Positions 17,193 to 26,480 of a DNA stretch of 64,000 nucleotides are shown here, piece by piece (position 1 is the stretch's first letter; each line of letters opens with the position of its first letter). The stretch is from Micromonosporaceae bacterium KJ-029. Lineage in GTDB: Bacteria > Actinomycetota > Actinomycetes > Mycobacteriales > Micromonosporaceae. Where the stretch lies: the NCBI GenBank assembly GCA_005402585.1, contig BIFP01000052.1:186001-250000 (forward strand), written 5' to 3'. The notes beneath the pieces are model-generated. The model worked only from the letters and a program-made list of their open reading frames with translations, was not told the origin of the DNA and did no database searches. Position numbers and translations under genes: made by a program.

Positions 17193-18965
17193 ATGGTCTG
17201 CGTGTCAGCAGGCCGCCATCGCATGCGTTCAGGTTTTCACGGTGCCGCCGCCGCAGCCGCGGTCGGTGTACTCATCGTCACCGCTGGTGGGTGGGTGGGC
17301 TACCGCCAGCTCACCGGCCAGGGCTGCTCGGGCAAAATCGAGCTGTCGGTCGCGGTGGCGACCGAACTCGCCCCGGCGGTCGACGAGGCGGCCACCGAGT
17401 GGGAGGCGCGCGGCGCCGCTGTCGACGGGACCTGCATCGACGTGACGGTCGCGGCCTCCGACGCGGTCGAGGTGGCCGCGGTGGTGGCGGCCAAGCACGG
17501 TGCCAGCCTGGCCGGAGTGGGTCAGGCCAGCGGCACCGCGGTGAGCCCGGACGTCTGGATTCCGGACTCCTCGACCTGGTTGCTGCGGCTCCAGACCGGC
17601 GGCGCGGCGGCCTTCGAGCCCGGTAACGGCGCTTCCATTGCGAGCAGCCCGGTCGTCGTCGCCATGCCCGAGCCGATCGCCACCCGGTTGGGCTGGCCGC
17701 AGAAGGAACTCGGCTGGACCCAACTGCTGGCCCGGGTCAACAGCGACCGGCCGCTGAAGACCGGCATCGTGGAACCGACCCGGGACGCCGCCGGCCTGTC
17801 CGGCCTGCTGTCGCTGATGACCGCCGCCGCGTCGTCCGGCGGTGCAACCGCCGAGCAGGACCGCATCGGGGCGCTGCGTGCCCTGGCCGCGGGCTCCTCG
17901 GCGCTGCGCCAGGACCTGCTCGCGAAGTTCCCGACCGCTGCCGACAACACCACCATGGCCAGCGCTCTCGGTGCGGCGGCACTGTCCGAAGAGGACGTCA
18001 TCCAGTACAACGCCAAGAAGCCGCCGGTGCCGCTGGCGGCGCTCTACCTGAAGCCGGCGCCACTGCCGCTGGACTACCCGTACGCGGTGCTGCCTGGCAT
18101 CGAGCCGGCCAAGGCGGCCGCCGCTCGGGTGCTGTTCGAGGCGCTCACCACCCCGTCGTTCAAGGACAAGCTGGCCGTGCAGTCGCTGCGGGGGCCGGAC
18201 GGCAACTGGGGCAACGGCTTCAACCCGCCGCAAGGCGCACCGAGCCCGGCCAGCGGCGACGCCTCCGCCGCGCCGCCCGCGAAGGGCGGCATCGCCGCGG
18301 GCGGGCTGGCCCCGGACGCGGTGGAACGGGCCGTCTCCAGCTGGTCCATCGCCACCCTCTCCGGCCGGATGCTCAGCATCATCGACGTCTCCGGATCGAT
18401 GAAGAAGCCGGTCCCGACCGCCAACGGGGCGACCCGGCAGCAGGTCACCGCCGAGGCGGCCCGGCGCGGCCTGAACCTGTTCGACGACTCCTGGTCGATC
18501 GGCCTCTGGGTGTTCTCGACCAAGCTGGTGGGCTCGCGGGACTACCGCGAGGTGGTGCCCGTCGGCCCGCTGTCCCGGCAGCGCGGCGCCCTGGAGCGGG
18601 GCCTGGACTCGGTCACCTCGACGAACGGCGACACCGGGCTGTACGACACGCTGCTGGCCGCGTACAAGGATGTCCGGCAGAACTGGGAGCCGGGCAAGAT
18701 CAACTCGATCGTGCTCTTCACCGACGGCAAGAACGAGGACGCCGACGGCGTCTCGCAGAAGGAACTGCTCGCTGAGCTGAAGCGGCTCCGGGACCCGGAC
18801 CAGCCGATCCAGGTGATCATCATCGGTATCGGCGACGAGGTCAGCAAGGCGGAGCTGGACACCATCGCGGGCGGCGCCGGAGGCAATGCCTTCATCGCCG
18901 AGGACCCGACCAAGATCGGCGACATTTTCCTCCGGGCGATCGCGCTGCGGAAGGCGCCTGCCTGA
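17193..18965 (+). CDS. Secreted solute-binding and VWA-domain protein
   Basis: 590 residues. A hydrophobic N-terminal segment (about 10-33) forms a signal or membrane anchor. Next comes a periplasmic-binding-protein-like domain (about 45-330) beginning IELSVAVATELAPAVDEAA. A Pro/Ala linker leads to a von Willebrand A domain (about 390-580) with an intact MIDAS: DVSGS (Asp398), the Thr in DTGLYDT, and the Asp in LFTDGKNED. Such fusions are common in actinobacteria; ligand and role are not established, but metal-dependent protein binding outside the membrane is expected. The start is uncertain: ATG 17193, GTG 17202 or ATG 17223, none with a good ribosome site. A classic terminator follows. Confidence 0.85.
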   Translation: MVCVSAGRHRMRSGFHGAAAAAAVGVLIVTAGGWVGYRQLTGQGCSGKIELSVAVATELAPAVDEAATEWEARGAAVDGTCIDVTVAASDAVEVAAVVAAKHGASLAGVGQASGTAVSPDVWIPDSSTWLLRLQTGGAAAFEPGNGASIASSPVVVAMPEPIATRLGWPQKELGWTQLLARVNSDRPLKTGIVEPTRDAAGLSGLLSLMTAAASSGGATAEQDRIGALRALAAGSSALRQDLLAKFPTAADNTTMASALGAAALSEEDVIQYNAKKPPVPLAALYLKPAPLPLDYPYAVLPGIEPAKAAAARVLFEALTTPSFKDKLAVQSLRGPDGNWGNGFNPPQGAPSPASGDASAAPPAKGGIAAGGLAPDAVERAVSSWSIATLSGRMLSIIDVSGSMKKPVPTANGATRQQVTAEAARRGLNLFDDSWSIGLWVFSTKLVGSRDYREVVPVGPLSRQRGALERGLDSVTSTNGDTGLYDTLLAAYKDVRQNWEPGKINSIVLFTDGKNEDADGVSQKELLAELKRLRDPDQPIQVIIIGIGDEVSKAELDTIAGGAGGNAFIAEDPTKIGDIFLRAIALRKAPA

Positions 18966-18983
18966 CCCACCGCACAGGAACGG

Positions 18984-19024
18984 GGGCCTGTGGTACCGGA
19001 GAAACCGGTATCACAGGCCCTTTT
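18984..19024 (+). terminator. Rho-independent terminator after the VWA gene
   Basis: GGGCCTGTGGTACCGG (18984-18999) pairs with CCGGTATCACAGGCCC (19005-19020) with one internal mismatch, and is followed directly by TTTT. Confidence 0.9.
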
Positions 19025-19171
19025 CGGTCGTTCTGCAGTTCGGAAGTGACGGCAATACGTCCGAAGTAGTCGGCCGCCGTAGTTGTCAGGGCAGGATGTC
19101 GTCGGGCGCGGGCAGGCCCGACCTCCATCCGGGCCGGACCCCGGCCGTCGGCGAGCGAAGTGGGAGGGCTG

Positions 19172-20659
19172 GTGACCTCGGCGACGCTGTTGACCCCCGC
19201 CAGATCGTCCTTGCGAGCGGATGACGCCTCGTCATCGAGCGCGTCGGCGCGCGCCGACCAACGGACCTACGTCCGCACCCTGGTGGTGCTGGACGCCACG
19301 GTCCTGACCCTGGCCGTGCTCCTCGGGTACGCTGCCCGGTTCGGTGACGCCGCTCCCCGCGGCACACACGTGCCGTACGTCCTGGTCGCCCCGGGGCTCG
19401 TGCTGGCCTGGCTGGTCTCGCTGAAGGTGCTGCGCTGTTACGACGACCGCGTGATCGGCTACGGCGCGGACGAGTACCGGCGGGTCAGCATGGCCGGCCT
19501 CCGGCTTGCCGGAGCCACCGCCATCCTCGGCTACGTCGCCGACCTCGGTGTCTCCCGCGGCTTCCTGGCGATCTCGTTCGCGGTCGGCACGGTCGGTCTG
19601 GAGGCGGCCCGGTTCGCCGCCCGTAAGCGCCTGCACCGGGCCCGGTCGCGGGGCGCGGGCTGGTCGCGTCGGGTACTGGCGGTCGGTGACGCCGCGCACG
19701 TACTGGAGCTGGTGCACACCCTGCGCCGTGAGCCGTACGCGGGCTATCAGGTGGTGGGCGCGTGCATCCCGGACGCCCTGCTGGCCCCGGTGGCGCAGCG
19801 GCTCGGCGACGTGCCGGTGGTCGGCTCGTTCCGGGGCATCCCGGAGGCCGCCGCCGCGATCGGCGCGGACACGGTCGCCGTCACCGCCTGCGGGGAACTC
19901 ACCGCCACCCGGCTACGGCGGCTCGGCTGGCAGTTGGAAGGGACCGGGATCGACCTGGTGCTGGCTCCGGCGCTGACCGATGTCGCCGGCCCCCGCATCC
20001 ACACCCGCCCGGTCGCCGGCCTGCCGCTGATCCACGTGGAGGCGCCGGAGTTCCGTGGGGTGCGCAAGCTGGTCAAGGAGGTCGTGGACCGGTCGGCGTC
20101 GCTGGTGGCACTGGCCCTGCTGCTGCCGTTGCTGGCGGTCATCGCGCTGGCCGTCCGGCTGGACAGCCGGGGTCCGGTGCTGTTCCGGCAGACCCGGGTC
20201 GGGCAGGGCGGCCGAGAGTTCGGGGTCTTCAAGTTCCGCACCATGGTGGTCAACGCGGGCGCGCTGTTGACGGAGCTGGCGGCCCGCAACGAGACCGACG
20301 GCCTGATGTTCAAGATGCGGGACGACCCGCGCGTGACCCGCGTCGGCCGGCTGCTGCGCAGACGGTCGCTGGACGAGCTTCCGCAGCTGGTCAACGTCCT
20401 GCTGGGTCAGATGAGCCTGGTCGGTCCACGACCGCCGCTGCCCTCCGAGGTCGCCCGCTACGACGGCGACGTGGCCCGCCGGCTGCTGGTCAAGCCCGGG
20501 ATGACCGGGCTCTGGCAGGTCAGCGGCCGGTCGGACCTGAGCTGGGAGGACGGCATCCGGCTGGACCTCTACTACGTGGAGAACTGGTCGCTGGCGGCGG
20601 ACCTGACGATCCTGTGGAAGACCTTCGGCGCGGTGGTCAACAGTCGGGGCGCGTACTGA
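19172..20659 (+). CDS. Polyprenyl glycosylphosphotransferase (exopolysaccharide sugar transferase)
   Basis: Integral membrane enzyme that would transfer a sugar-1-phosphate from a nucleotide sugar to undecaprenyl phosphate, starting exopolysaccharide or glycan repeat synthesis. About 495 residues. An N-terminal set of four to five membrane helices is followed by a nucleotide-binding-like domain (RRVLAVGDAAHVLEL). A further hydrophobic segment opens the C-terminal bacterial sugar transferase domain, with FGVFKFRTM, RRRSLDELPQL, SLVGPRPPLPSE and KPGMTGLWQVSGRS. GTG 19172 is preferred (GGGAGGG just upstream); GTG 19160 is in frame. No glycosyltransferases, Wzx or Wzy genes lie nearby, so it is an orphan initiating enzyme. 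Confidence 0.92.
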   Translation: MTSATLLTPARSSLRADDASSSSASARADQRTYVRTLVVLDATVLTLAVLLGYAARFGDAAPRGTHVPYVLVAPGLVLAWLVSLKVLRCYDDRVIGYGADEYRRVSMAGLRLAGATAILGYVADLGVSRGFLAISFAVGTVGLEAARFAARKRLHRARSRGAGWSRRVLAVGDAAHVLELVHTLRREPYAGYQVVGACIPDALLAPVAQRLGDVPVVGSFRGIPEAAAAIGADTVAVTACGELTATRLRRLGWQLEGTGIDLVLAPALTDVAGPRIHTRPVAGLPLIHVEAPEFRGVRKLVKEVVDRSASLVALALLLPLLAVIALAVRLDSRGPVLFRQTRVGQGGREFGVFKFRTMVVNAGALLTELAARNETDGLMFKMRDDPRVTRVGRLLRRRSLDELPQLVNVLLGQMSLVGPRPPLPSEVARYDGDVARRLLVKPGMTGLWQVSGRSDLSWEDGIRLDLYYVENWSLAADLTILWKTFGAVVNSRGAY

Positions 20660-20669
20660 CCTCGCCGCC

Positions 20670-21797
20670 TCAGGGCTGTGGACCGAACCAGTCCAGGCAG
20701 ACCACCACGGCGTCGTCGGTCAGGTCACCGGCGACGAACGCCCGCAGGTCGCCGAGGACGGAGCGGACGGCGTCCAGCGGGGACAGCGGCCCGGTGCGGC
20801 GCAGCATCCGGTCCAGCGCGCTCTCGCCGTACCGCTCGTTCCGCCCGGTCGCCTCGACCACCCCGTCGCTGAGCATGAACAGCCGGTCGTCGCGCTGGAG
20901 CTGGAGGTGCTGCTCGCGGTAGTTCGTCCCCTCGAACATCCCGAGCGGAAACTGTGCCTCCAGCGGCTGCACGCTGACCTCGCCGTCGCGCAGCAGGACC
21001 AGCCGGGGTGAGCCGGCGTCGACCGCGGTGAGCAGCCCGCTACGCAGGTCGATCTCGATCAGCAGCGTGGCGAGGTACTGCTCACCCCGGTGCAGGGCGT
21101 AGATCGCCTGGTCGGCCAGTGCGGCCTGGTCGGCGAGCGGGATGCCGGCCCGACGGGCGTTGCGCAGCGCGCAGGTGGCGAGGGTGGTGAGCATCGACGC
21201 GGCGACGCCCTCGCCCATTCCGTTGATCGTGGCGGTCCAGACCCGCTCACCGTCGTCGGACCAGTCGAAGCTGTCGCCGCGCACCGCGTACGCCGGTTCC
21301 AGCTGGCCGGCCAGGCCGAAGGAGGGGCGGGTCCGGCTGCGCCCCGGCAGCAGCTCCCACTGCACCTCGGCGGCGAGGGTGAGCCGTCGGCTGCGCCGGG
21401 CGGTGCGGTACACGTCGGTGCCGGGGTCGACGGCGGTCAGTTCGTGGGCCAGGGCGGTGGCGATCTCGGCCAGCTTGGCCAGCAGCTCCGCGTCGGCGAC
21501 CGGAGCCACCCGGAGCACCCCGCGCCGTTCGCCGCGCATGCTGACCGGCAGGTACCCGGTGCCGTCGGCGTAGGTCGGGGTCTGGTGGTCGAAACAGCGC
21601 CAGGCGGGGTGTCCGGGCGCCGTCACCTCCTCCCCGTCGGTGAGCGGGAGCAGCGCGGCCAACCGGTAGTCGACCTGGAGCAACTCGGTGTCGGTGATGC
21701 CGTACTCCCGGGCAAGGAGCCCGGCGATCCGCCGCACGAGGAGGTCCGCGGGGGCCCCGATGAGGGCGGTGCGGGCCTGGTCGACCGGTTCGGTCAT
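20670..21797 (-). CDS. SpoIIE/PP2C-family serine phosphatase
   Basis: 375-residue cytoplasmic protein. The N-terminal ~150 residues are a sensor-like domain and the rest is a SpoIIE/RsbU-type phosphatase. Metal motifs read RGDSFDWSD, NGMGEG, SDGVVEA and LTDDAVVV. The second motif has Asn where most PPM enzymes have a metal-binding Asp (DGMGxG), so activity may be changed; I believe this variant recurs in actinobacteria but cannot check. The usual target would be a phosphorylated anti-sigma-factor antagonist, but none is encoded nearby. It is convergent with the sugar transferase (10-base gap) and divergent from the MarR regulator. Confidence 0.85.
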   Translation of the reverse strand: MTEPVDQARTALIGAPADLLVRRIAGLLAREYGITDTELLQVDYRLAALLPLTDGEEVTAPGHPAWRCFDHQTPTYADGTGYLPVSMRGERRGVLRVAPVADAELLAKLAEIATALAHELTAVDPGTDVYRTARRSRRLTLAAEVQWELLPGRSRTRPSFGLAGQLEPAYAVRGDSFDWSDDGERVWTATINGMGEGVAASMLTTLATCALRNARRAGIPLADQAALADQAIYALHRGEQYLATLLIEIDLRSGLLTAVDAGSPRLVLLRDGEVSVQPLEAQFPLGMFEGTNYREQHLQLQRDDRLFMLSDGVVEATGRNERYGESALDRMLRRTGPLSPLDAVRSVLGDLRAFVAGDLTDDAVVVCLDWFGPQP

Positions 21798-21856
21798 GCT
21801 CGCTCCTTGATCACAAGCCCATCCGCCGACAGAATCGGAGTACGCTCAGGCGCACC

Positions 21857-22453
21857 ATGGCGGAACTGCATGGTCCACCGGGACCCGAGATGAGTATGGC
21901 TGCCGAGCTGGATACCGCGGCAGGCGCCCTGCTGACCGTCTGGGACGGCGCACGGGAACGGACGGCCAACCGGATCTCCACCGCCCAGCTTCGCGCGGTC
22001 ATGCTCGTCGAACGGCAGGACGGGATCAACCTGCGTCGGCTGGCCGCCGGGCTGGACATGCTGCTCTCCTCGGCCAGCCGGCTCTGCGACCGGCTGGTCG
22101 CCGCCGGAATGCTGGAGCGCGAGCCGGGGCGGTCGGACCGGCGGGAGATCTCACTGCACCTGACCGCGGAGGCCCGCCGACTCCTCGCCGAGCTGCGCGA
22201 GGATCGGCGCCAGCACCTGGCGGCGATCCTGGCCGACATGACCCCCGACGGGCGCCAGGCGCTGCTGCACGGGCTGCGGGAGTTCGACGAGGCGGCCCGT
22301 ACGCGGGTCGTCCGGCCGGTGTCGCCGCTGGTGCCGCAGCCGGAGCAGCCTCACGCCGAGCAGCTGCCGGAGGGCCGCAACGGTATGGACCACAGCACCG
22401 ACCCGCCGCGTGGCTGGCCGGCGGGGGAGGCGTCCGTCTGCCGGACGGCCTAG
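21857..22453 (+). CDS. MarR-family transcriptional regulator
   Basis: 198 residues with a winged-helix MarR core (about 25-145). The recognition region is INLRRLAAGLDMLLSSASRL, with a wing around EREPGRSDRREISLHLT. It is followed by a low-complexity tail of about 50 residues. It is divergent from the SpoIIE phosphatase; the 59-base gap carries TACGCT (21841-21846) as a likely -10, giving a near-leaderless mRNA. Ligand and targets are unknown. The 3' end overlaps the convergent ROK gene by 4 bases. Confidence 0.85.
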   Translation: MAELHGPPGPEMSMAAELDTAAGALLTVWDGARERTANRISTAQLRAVMLVERQDGINLRRLAAGLDMLLSSASRLCDRLVAAGMLEREPGRSDRREISLHLTAEARRLLAELREDRRQHLAAILADMTPDGRQALLHGLREFDEAARTRVVRPVSPLVPQPEQPHAEQLPEGRNGMDHSTDPPRGWPAGEASVCRTA

Positions 22454-23685
22454 AGGCGGGCCAGCCAGCCGGCGGGGCGCGCGATGATCCGGCGTACCAC
22501 CGAACCGGCCGCGCCCACGGCGGCGGCCGTCGCGCCGAGGGAGGCCGGCCGGACGGTGACCGGTGACCAGGCCGCCGTGAGCACCCGGCGATCGATCTCG
22601 GTGAGCACCGGTGGTCGGAGCCAGGGGGTGAGCGGGGCGTAACCACCGCCGAGCACCACGGTGTCGAGGTCCAGCAGGTTGACCACGCTCGCCACGGCGA
22701 CCCCGATCGCCGTACCGGCCTCGTGCAGGGCGTGCAGCACGGCCGGTTCCCCGGCCTCGGCGAGTTCGACCAGCCGGGTCGGTGCAGTGTCGGCCGGGAG
22801 GTCGGCCCCGGCCAGGCCGGCCGCCGAGAGGATCGCCTCCTGCCCGGCGTAGCGCTCCAGGCAGCCACGGCCCCCGCAGCGGCACGGCGGCCCGTCCGGC
22901 CGGACCGGGATGTGGCCGATCTCGCCGCTCCAACCGCGGGTGCCCCGGAACAGGGCGCCGTCGAGCACGATCCCGGCGCCGATACCGACCTCCCCGGAGA
23001 TGTGCAGGAAGCTGCCCGGTCCGGCGCCCGCGTGCAGCTCGCCGAGCGCGGCGAGGTTGGCCTCGTTGTCCACCACCAGGGCCGGCACGCCGTCGACGGT
23101 CTCGGTCAGCGGCGGATGTCCGGCCAGCAGCTCCGGCACCGGCACGTCGCGCCAACCGAGGTTCGGCGCCAGGCGGACCCGGCCGGTGTCGTCCACCAGC
23201 CCGGGTACGCCGAGGGCGGCGCCGGCCAGGGTGAGCCCCTGCGCCTCGGCGTCGGCGCGGGCGTGGGCGGCGAGCCGGGCCAGCCGGCCGAGCGTGTCGC
23301 CGGGGGAGACGGGCCGCAGGTCCGCGCGATGCACCGTGTGGTGCCGGACCGCGCCGGCGAGGTCGACCACGCAGGCGGCGAGGTAGTCGACGTTGATCTC
23401 CAGCCCGAGTCCGGCCGGGCCGTCACCGGCGAGCACCAGGCCGCGGGCCGGCCGGCCGGCTCCGGCACGGGGTGTCGGCTCCGCCTCGGTGACCAGTCGG
23501 CCGGCGACGAGATCCTCCACCACGGCCGAGACGGTGGCCCGGGTCAGGCCGGTCTCGGCGGCCAGCGCGGCCCGGGACGGCGGGCGCTGCGCGGTGGCGA
23601 TGCGACCGAGTACGAGGGCGAGATTCAGTTCGCGCAGGCTGCCCTGCCGTGCGGCGCCGGCCGGGGCTGCTGCGGTTGGGTTCAC
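22450..23685 (-). CDS. xylR: ROK-family transcriptional repressor of xylose genes (XylR-like)
   Basis: 411-residue repressor. A winged helix (about 15-75, RAALAAETGLTRATVSAVVE) is followed by an actin-like ROK domain with the zinc motif GHIPVRPDGPPCRCGGRGC. It is divergent from xylA, so it very likely represses xylAB and itself, with xylose or a derivative as inducer. Three starts are possible: ATG 23712, ATG 23703 and GTG 23685. I prefer 23685, because CAGTGT six bases upstream makes a leaderless promoter and ATG 23712 lies in the operator. The gene name is inferred from context. Confidence 0.88.
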   Translation of the reverse strand: MNPTAAAPAGAARQGSLRELNLALVLGRIATAQRPPSRAALAAETGLTRATVSAVVEDLVAGRLVTEAEPTPRAGAGRPARGLVLAGDGPAGLGLEINVDYLAACVVDLAGAVRHHTVHRADLRPVSPGDTLGRLARLAAHARADAEAQGLTLAGAALGVPGLVDDTGRVRLAPNLGWRDVPVPELLAGHPPLTETVDGVPALVVDNEANLAALGELHAGAGPGSFLHISGEVGIGAGIVLDGALFRGTRGWSGEIGHIPVRPDGPPCRCGGRGCLERYAGQEAILSAAGLAGADLPADTAPTRLVELAEAGEPAVLHALHEAGTAIGVAVASVVNLLDLDTVVLGGGYAPLTPWLRPPVLTEIDRRVLTAAWSPVTVRPASLGATAAAVGAAGSVVRRIIARPAGWLARL

Positions 23686-23688
23686 CCC

Positions 23689-23734
23689 TTGACACTGCCA
23701 CATTGCGGCCATTTAATTCAACCACTGAACAAAT
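23689..23734 (+). promoter_or_regulatory. xylA promoter with overlapping ROK operator
   Basis: TTGACA (23689-23694), 17-base spacer, TTTAAT (23712-23717) is a near-consensus promoter, predicting a start near 23724. ATTTAATTCA (23711-23720) and TGAACAAAT (23726-23734) form the arms of an imperfect inverted repeat covering the -10, as in ROK-type XylR operators. Binding there would block RNA polymerase. On the other strand the same region carries the promoter of the repressor gene, which implies autoregulation. Confidence 0.7.
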
Positions 23735-23761
23735 AGCGGACGACACCACCGGAGGTCTGCC

Positions 23762-24949
23762 ATGGCATCCCGTCCCACCCCCGCCGACAAGTTCTCCTTC
23801 GGGCTCTGGACGGTCGGTTGGCAGGGCCGCGACCCGTTCGGCCACGCCAGCCGCGCCCCGCTGGACCCGGTGGAGTCGGTGCACCGGCTCGCCGAGCTGG
23901 GCGCGTACGGCGTCACGTTCCACGACGACGACCTCATCCCGTTCGGCGCGGACGCCGCCACCCGCGACGCCCAGATCGCCCGGTTCCGCAAGGCGCTCGA
24001 CGAGACCGGCCTGGTGGTACCCATGGTCACCACCGACCTCTTCCAGCACCCCGTCTTCAAGGACGGCGGGTTCACCAGCAACGACCGCGACGTACGGCGA
24101 TTCGCGCTGCGAAAGGTGCTGCGCAACGTCGACCTCGCCGCCGAGCTGGGCGCCCGCACCTTCGTCATGTGGGGCGGCCGGGAAGGCGGCGAGTACGACG
24201 TGGCCAAGGACGTCCAGGCCGCGCTGGAGCGGTACCGCGAGGCCGTCGACCTGCTCTGCCAGTACGTCATCGACCGCGGCTACGACCTGCGGTTCGCCCT
24301 GGAGCCCAAGCCCAACGAGCCGCGTGGCGACATCCTGCTGCCCACCGTCGGGCACGCCCTCGCGTTCATCTCCACCCTCGCCCACCCCGACCGGGTCGGG
24401 CTGAACCCGGAGGTCGGCCACGAGCAGATGGCGGGGCTGAACTTCGTCCACGGCATCGCCCAGGCGCTCTGGCAGGGCAAGCTGTTCCACATCGACCTCA
24501 ACGGCCAGCGCGGCGTCAAGTACGACCAGGACCTGGTCTTCGGCCACGGTGACCTGCTCAACGCGTTCGCCCTGGTCGACCTGCTGGAGCACGGCGGCAC
24601 CAACGGCGGCCCGGGGTACGACGGGCCGCGCCACTTCGACTACAAGCCTTCCCGGACCGAGGACGTCGACGGGGTCTGGGCCTCGGCGGCGGCGAACATG
24701 CGTACGTACCTGCTGCTCAAGGAGCGGGCCGCGGCGTTCCGGGCCGACCCGGAGGTGGCCGAGGCGCTGGCCGCGAGCAAGGTCACCGAGCTGGGCGTGC
24801 CGACCCTGGGCGACGGCGAGGGCTACGCCGGACTGCTCGCCGACACCGCCGCGTTCGAGGAGTTCGACGCCGACGCGGTCGCCGCCCGAGGCTTCGGCTT
24901 CATCCGGTTGAACCAGCTCGCCGTCGAGCACGTGCTCGGCGCCCGCTGA
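23762..24949 (+). CDS. xylA: Xylose isomerase
   Basis: Converts D-xylose to D-xylulose in the cytoplasm using two divalent metals. 395 residues, the size of actinobacterial class I enzymes. Markers: FGLWTVGW near the start, VTFHDDDLIPFG with the catalytic His/Asp pair, FVMWGGREG, LEPKPNEPRGDI with the metal-binding Glu, NPEVGHEQMAGLNF, and KLFHIDLNGQ. GGAGG lies 6 bases before ATG 23762. First gene of xylA-xylB; 10 bases separate the two. Confidence 0.98.
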   Translation: MASRPTPADKFSFGLWTVGWQGRDPFGHASRAPLDPVESVHRLAELGAYGVTFHDDDLIPFGADAATRDAQIARFRKALDETGLVVPMVTTDLFQHPVFKDGGFTSNDRDVRRFALRKVLRNVDLAAELGARTFVMWGGREGGEYDVAKDVQAALERYREAVDLLCQYVIDRGYDLRFALEPKPNEPRGDILLPTVGHALAFISTLAHPDRVGLNPEVGHEQMAGLNFVHGIAQALWQGKLFHIDLNGQRGVKYDQDLVFGHGDLLNAFALVDLLEHGGTNGGPGYDGPRHFDYKPSRTEDVDGVWASAAANMRTYLLLKERAAAFRADPEVAEALAASKVTELGVPTLGDGEGYAGLLADTAAFEEFDADAVAARGFGFIRLNQLAVEHVLGAR

Positions 24950-24959
24950 GGCGGTCGGC

Positions 24960-26414
24960 ATGCCGCTCGTCGCCGGGGTGGACTCCTCCACCCAGTCCTG
25001 CAAGGTGGTCGTCCGGGACGCGGAGACCAGCGCCCTGGTCCGCCAGGGCCGGGCGTCGCACCCGGACGGCACCGAGGTCGACCCCTCGGCCTGGTGGTCC
25101 GCCCTGGCGGCGGCGGTCGACGCCGCAGGCGGGCTGGCCGACGTCGCCGCGGTCTCCGTCGCCGGCCAGCAGCACGGCATGGTCTGCCTGGACGAGGCCG
25201 GGCAGGTGGTCCGACCGGCCCTGCTGTGGAACGACACCCGGTCCGCCGGAGCCGCGACCGAACTGATCGAGGAGGCGGGCACCGGGCCCGCCGGGCGCCG
25301 GTTCTGGGCCGACGCCGTGGGCAGCGTGCCGGTGGCCAGCTTCACCGTGACCAAGCTGCGCTGGCTGGCCCGCAACGAGCCGGCGAACGCCGACCGGGTG
25401 GCGGCGGTCTGCCTGCCGCACGACTGGCTGACCTGGCGACTGGCCGGCGCGCCCGGCCTGACGGCGTTGCGTACCGACCGCAGTGACGCCAGCGGCACCG
25501 GCTACTGGTCGCCGGCCACCGGCGAGTACCGGCTCGACCTGCTGGAACGAGCCTTCGGCCGGCGGCCGCAGGTGCCGGTCGTCCTCGGTCCGGCCGAGGT
25601 CGCCGGCGTCCTCGATTCCACCGCGCTCGCTGGTCCGGCGCGCTCGTCCGGGGAGATCCTGCTCGGTGCCGGTGCCGGCGACAACGCCGCGGCCGGGCTC
25701 GGTGCCGGTGCCGGTCCGGGCGACGTGGTCGTCTCGATCGGAACCTCGGGCACCGTGTTCAGCGTCGCGTCGGCCCCCACCGCCGATCCGAGCGGTACGG
25801 TCGCCGGCTTTGCCGACGCCAGCGGGCGATTCCTGCCGCTGGTCTGCACGCTCAACGCCGCCCGGGTGCTCGACGCCGCCGCGGCCCTGCTCCAGGTCGA
25901 GCTCGACCAGCTCTCCGACCTGGCGCTCTCCGCACCGGCCGGTGCGGACGGGCTGGTCATGGTCCCCTACCTGGAGGGCGAGCGGACCCCGAACCGGCCC
26001 CATGCCACCGGCTCGGTGCACGGGCTGACCCTGCGCACCTCGACCCCGGCGCACCTGGCCCGGGCCGCCGTGGAGGGGATGCTCTGCGCGCTCGCCGACG
26101 GGCTCGACGCGCTCGCCGCCCAGGGCGCGGCCGTCCGGCGGGTCATCCTGGTCGGCGGCGGGGCCCGCTCCGCAGCCGTACGCCGGGTCGCGGCGCAGGT
26201 CTTCGGTTGCCCGGTGGTCGTCCCGCCACCCGGCGAGTACGTCGCCGATGGCGCCGCCCGCCAGGCCGCCTGGCTTGCCCTGGGCGGCTCCGAGCCACCG
26301 CCGTGGTCGCCGGCCGGCACCGAGGAGTACGCCGCCGAACCGGTCCCCGCCATCCGCGAGCGCTACGCCGAGGCCCGGGAACGCCACCTGGACCGGCCCG
26401 CGACGCAGGGGTGA
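24960..26414 (+). CDS. xylB: Xylulokinase
   Basis: Phosphorylates D-xylulose to xylulose 5-phosphate, feeding the pentose phosphate pathway. 484 residues of the FGGY family. It has the N-terminal phosphate loop GVDSSTQSCK, the sugar site around VAGQQHGMVCLD, LLWNDTRS and SDASGTGYWS, and the second ATPase half with SIGTSGTVFSV and ILVGGGARS. It follows xylA closely in the same transcript. No oddities in length or motifs. Confidence 0.97.
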   Translation: MPLVAGVDSSTQSCKVVVRDAETSALVRQGRASHPDGTEVDPSAWWSALAAAVDAAGGLADVAAVSVAGQQHGMVCLDEAGQVVRPALLWNDTRSAGAATELIEEAGTGPAGRRFWADAVGSVPVASFTVTKLRWLARNEPANADRVAAVCLPHDWLTWRLAGAPGLTALRTDRSDASGTGYWSPATGEYRLDLLERAFGRRPQVPVVLGPAEVAGVLDSTALAGPARSSGEILLGAGAGDNAAAGLGAGAGPGDVVVSIGTSGTVFSVASAPTADPSGTVAGFADASGRFLPLVCTLNAARVLDAAAALLQVELDQLSDLALSAPAGADGLVMVPYLEGERTPNRPHATGSVHGLTLRTSTPAHLARAAVEGMLCALADGLDALAAQGAAVRRVILVGGGARSAAVRRVAAQVFGCPVVVPPPGEYVADGAARQAAWLALGGSEPPPWSPAGTEEYAAEPVPAIRERYAEARERHLDRPATQG

Positions 26415-26480
26415 CGGTGCGCCGCGTCCCCACGGGCACCCGGTGACCAGCCCGTTATCTGACCCTGGTTGGCTGCCGAC

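Noticed and set aside
19172..22453. Sugar transferase region considered as an exopolysaccharide cluster
   Set aside because: No glycosyltransferase, flippase, polymerase or nucleotide-sugar genes are adjacent.
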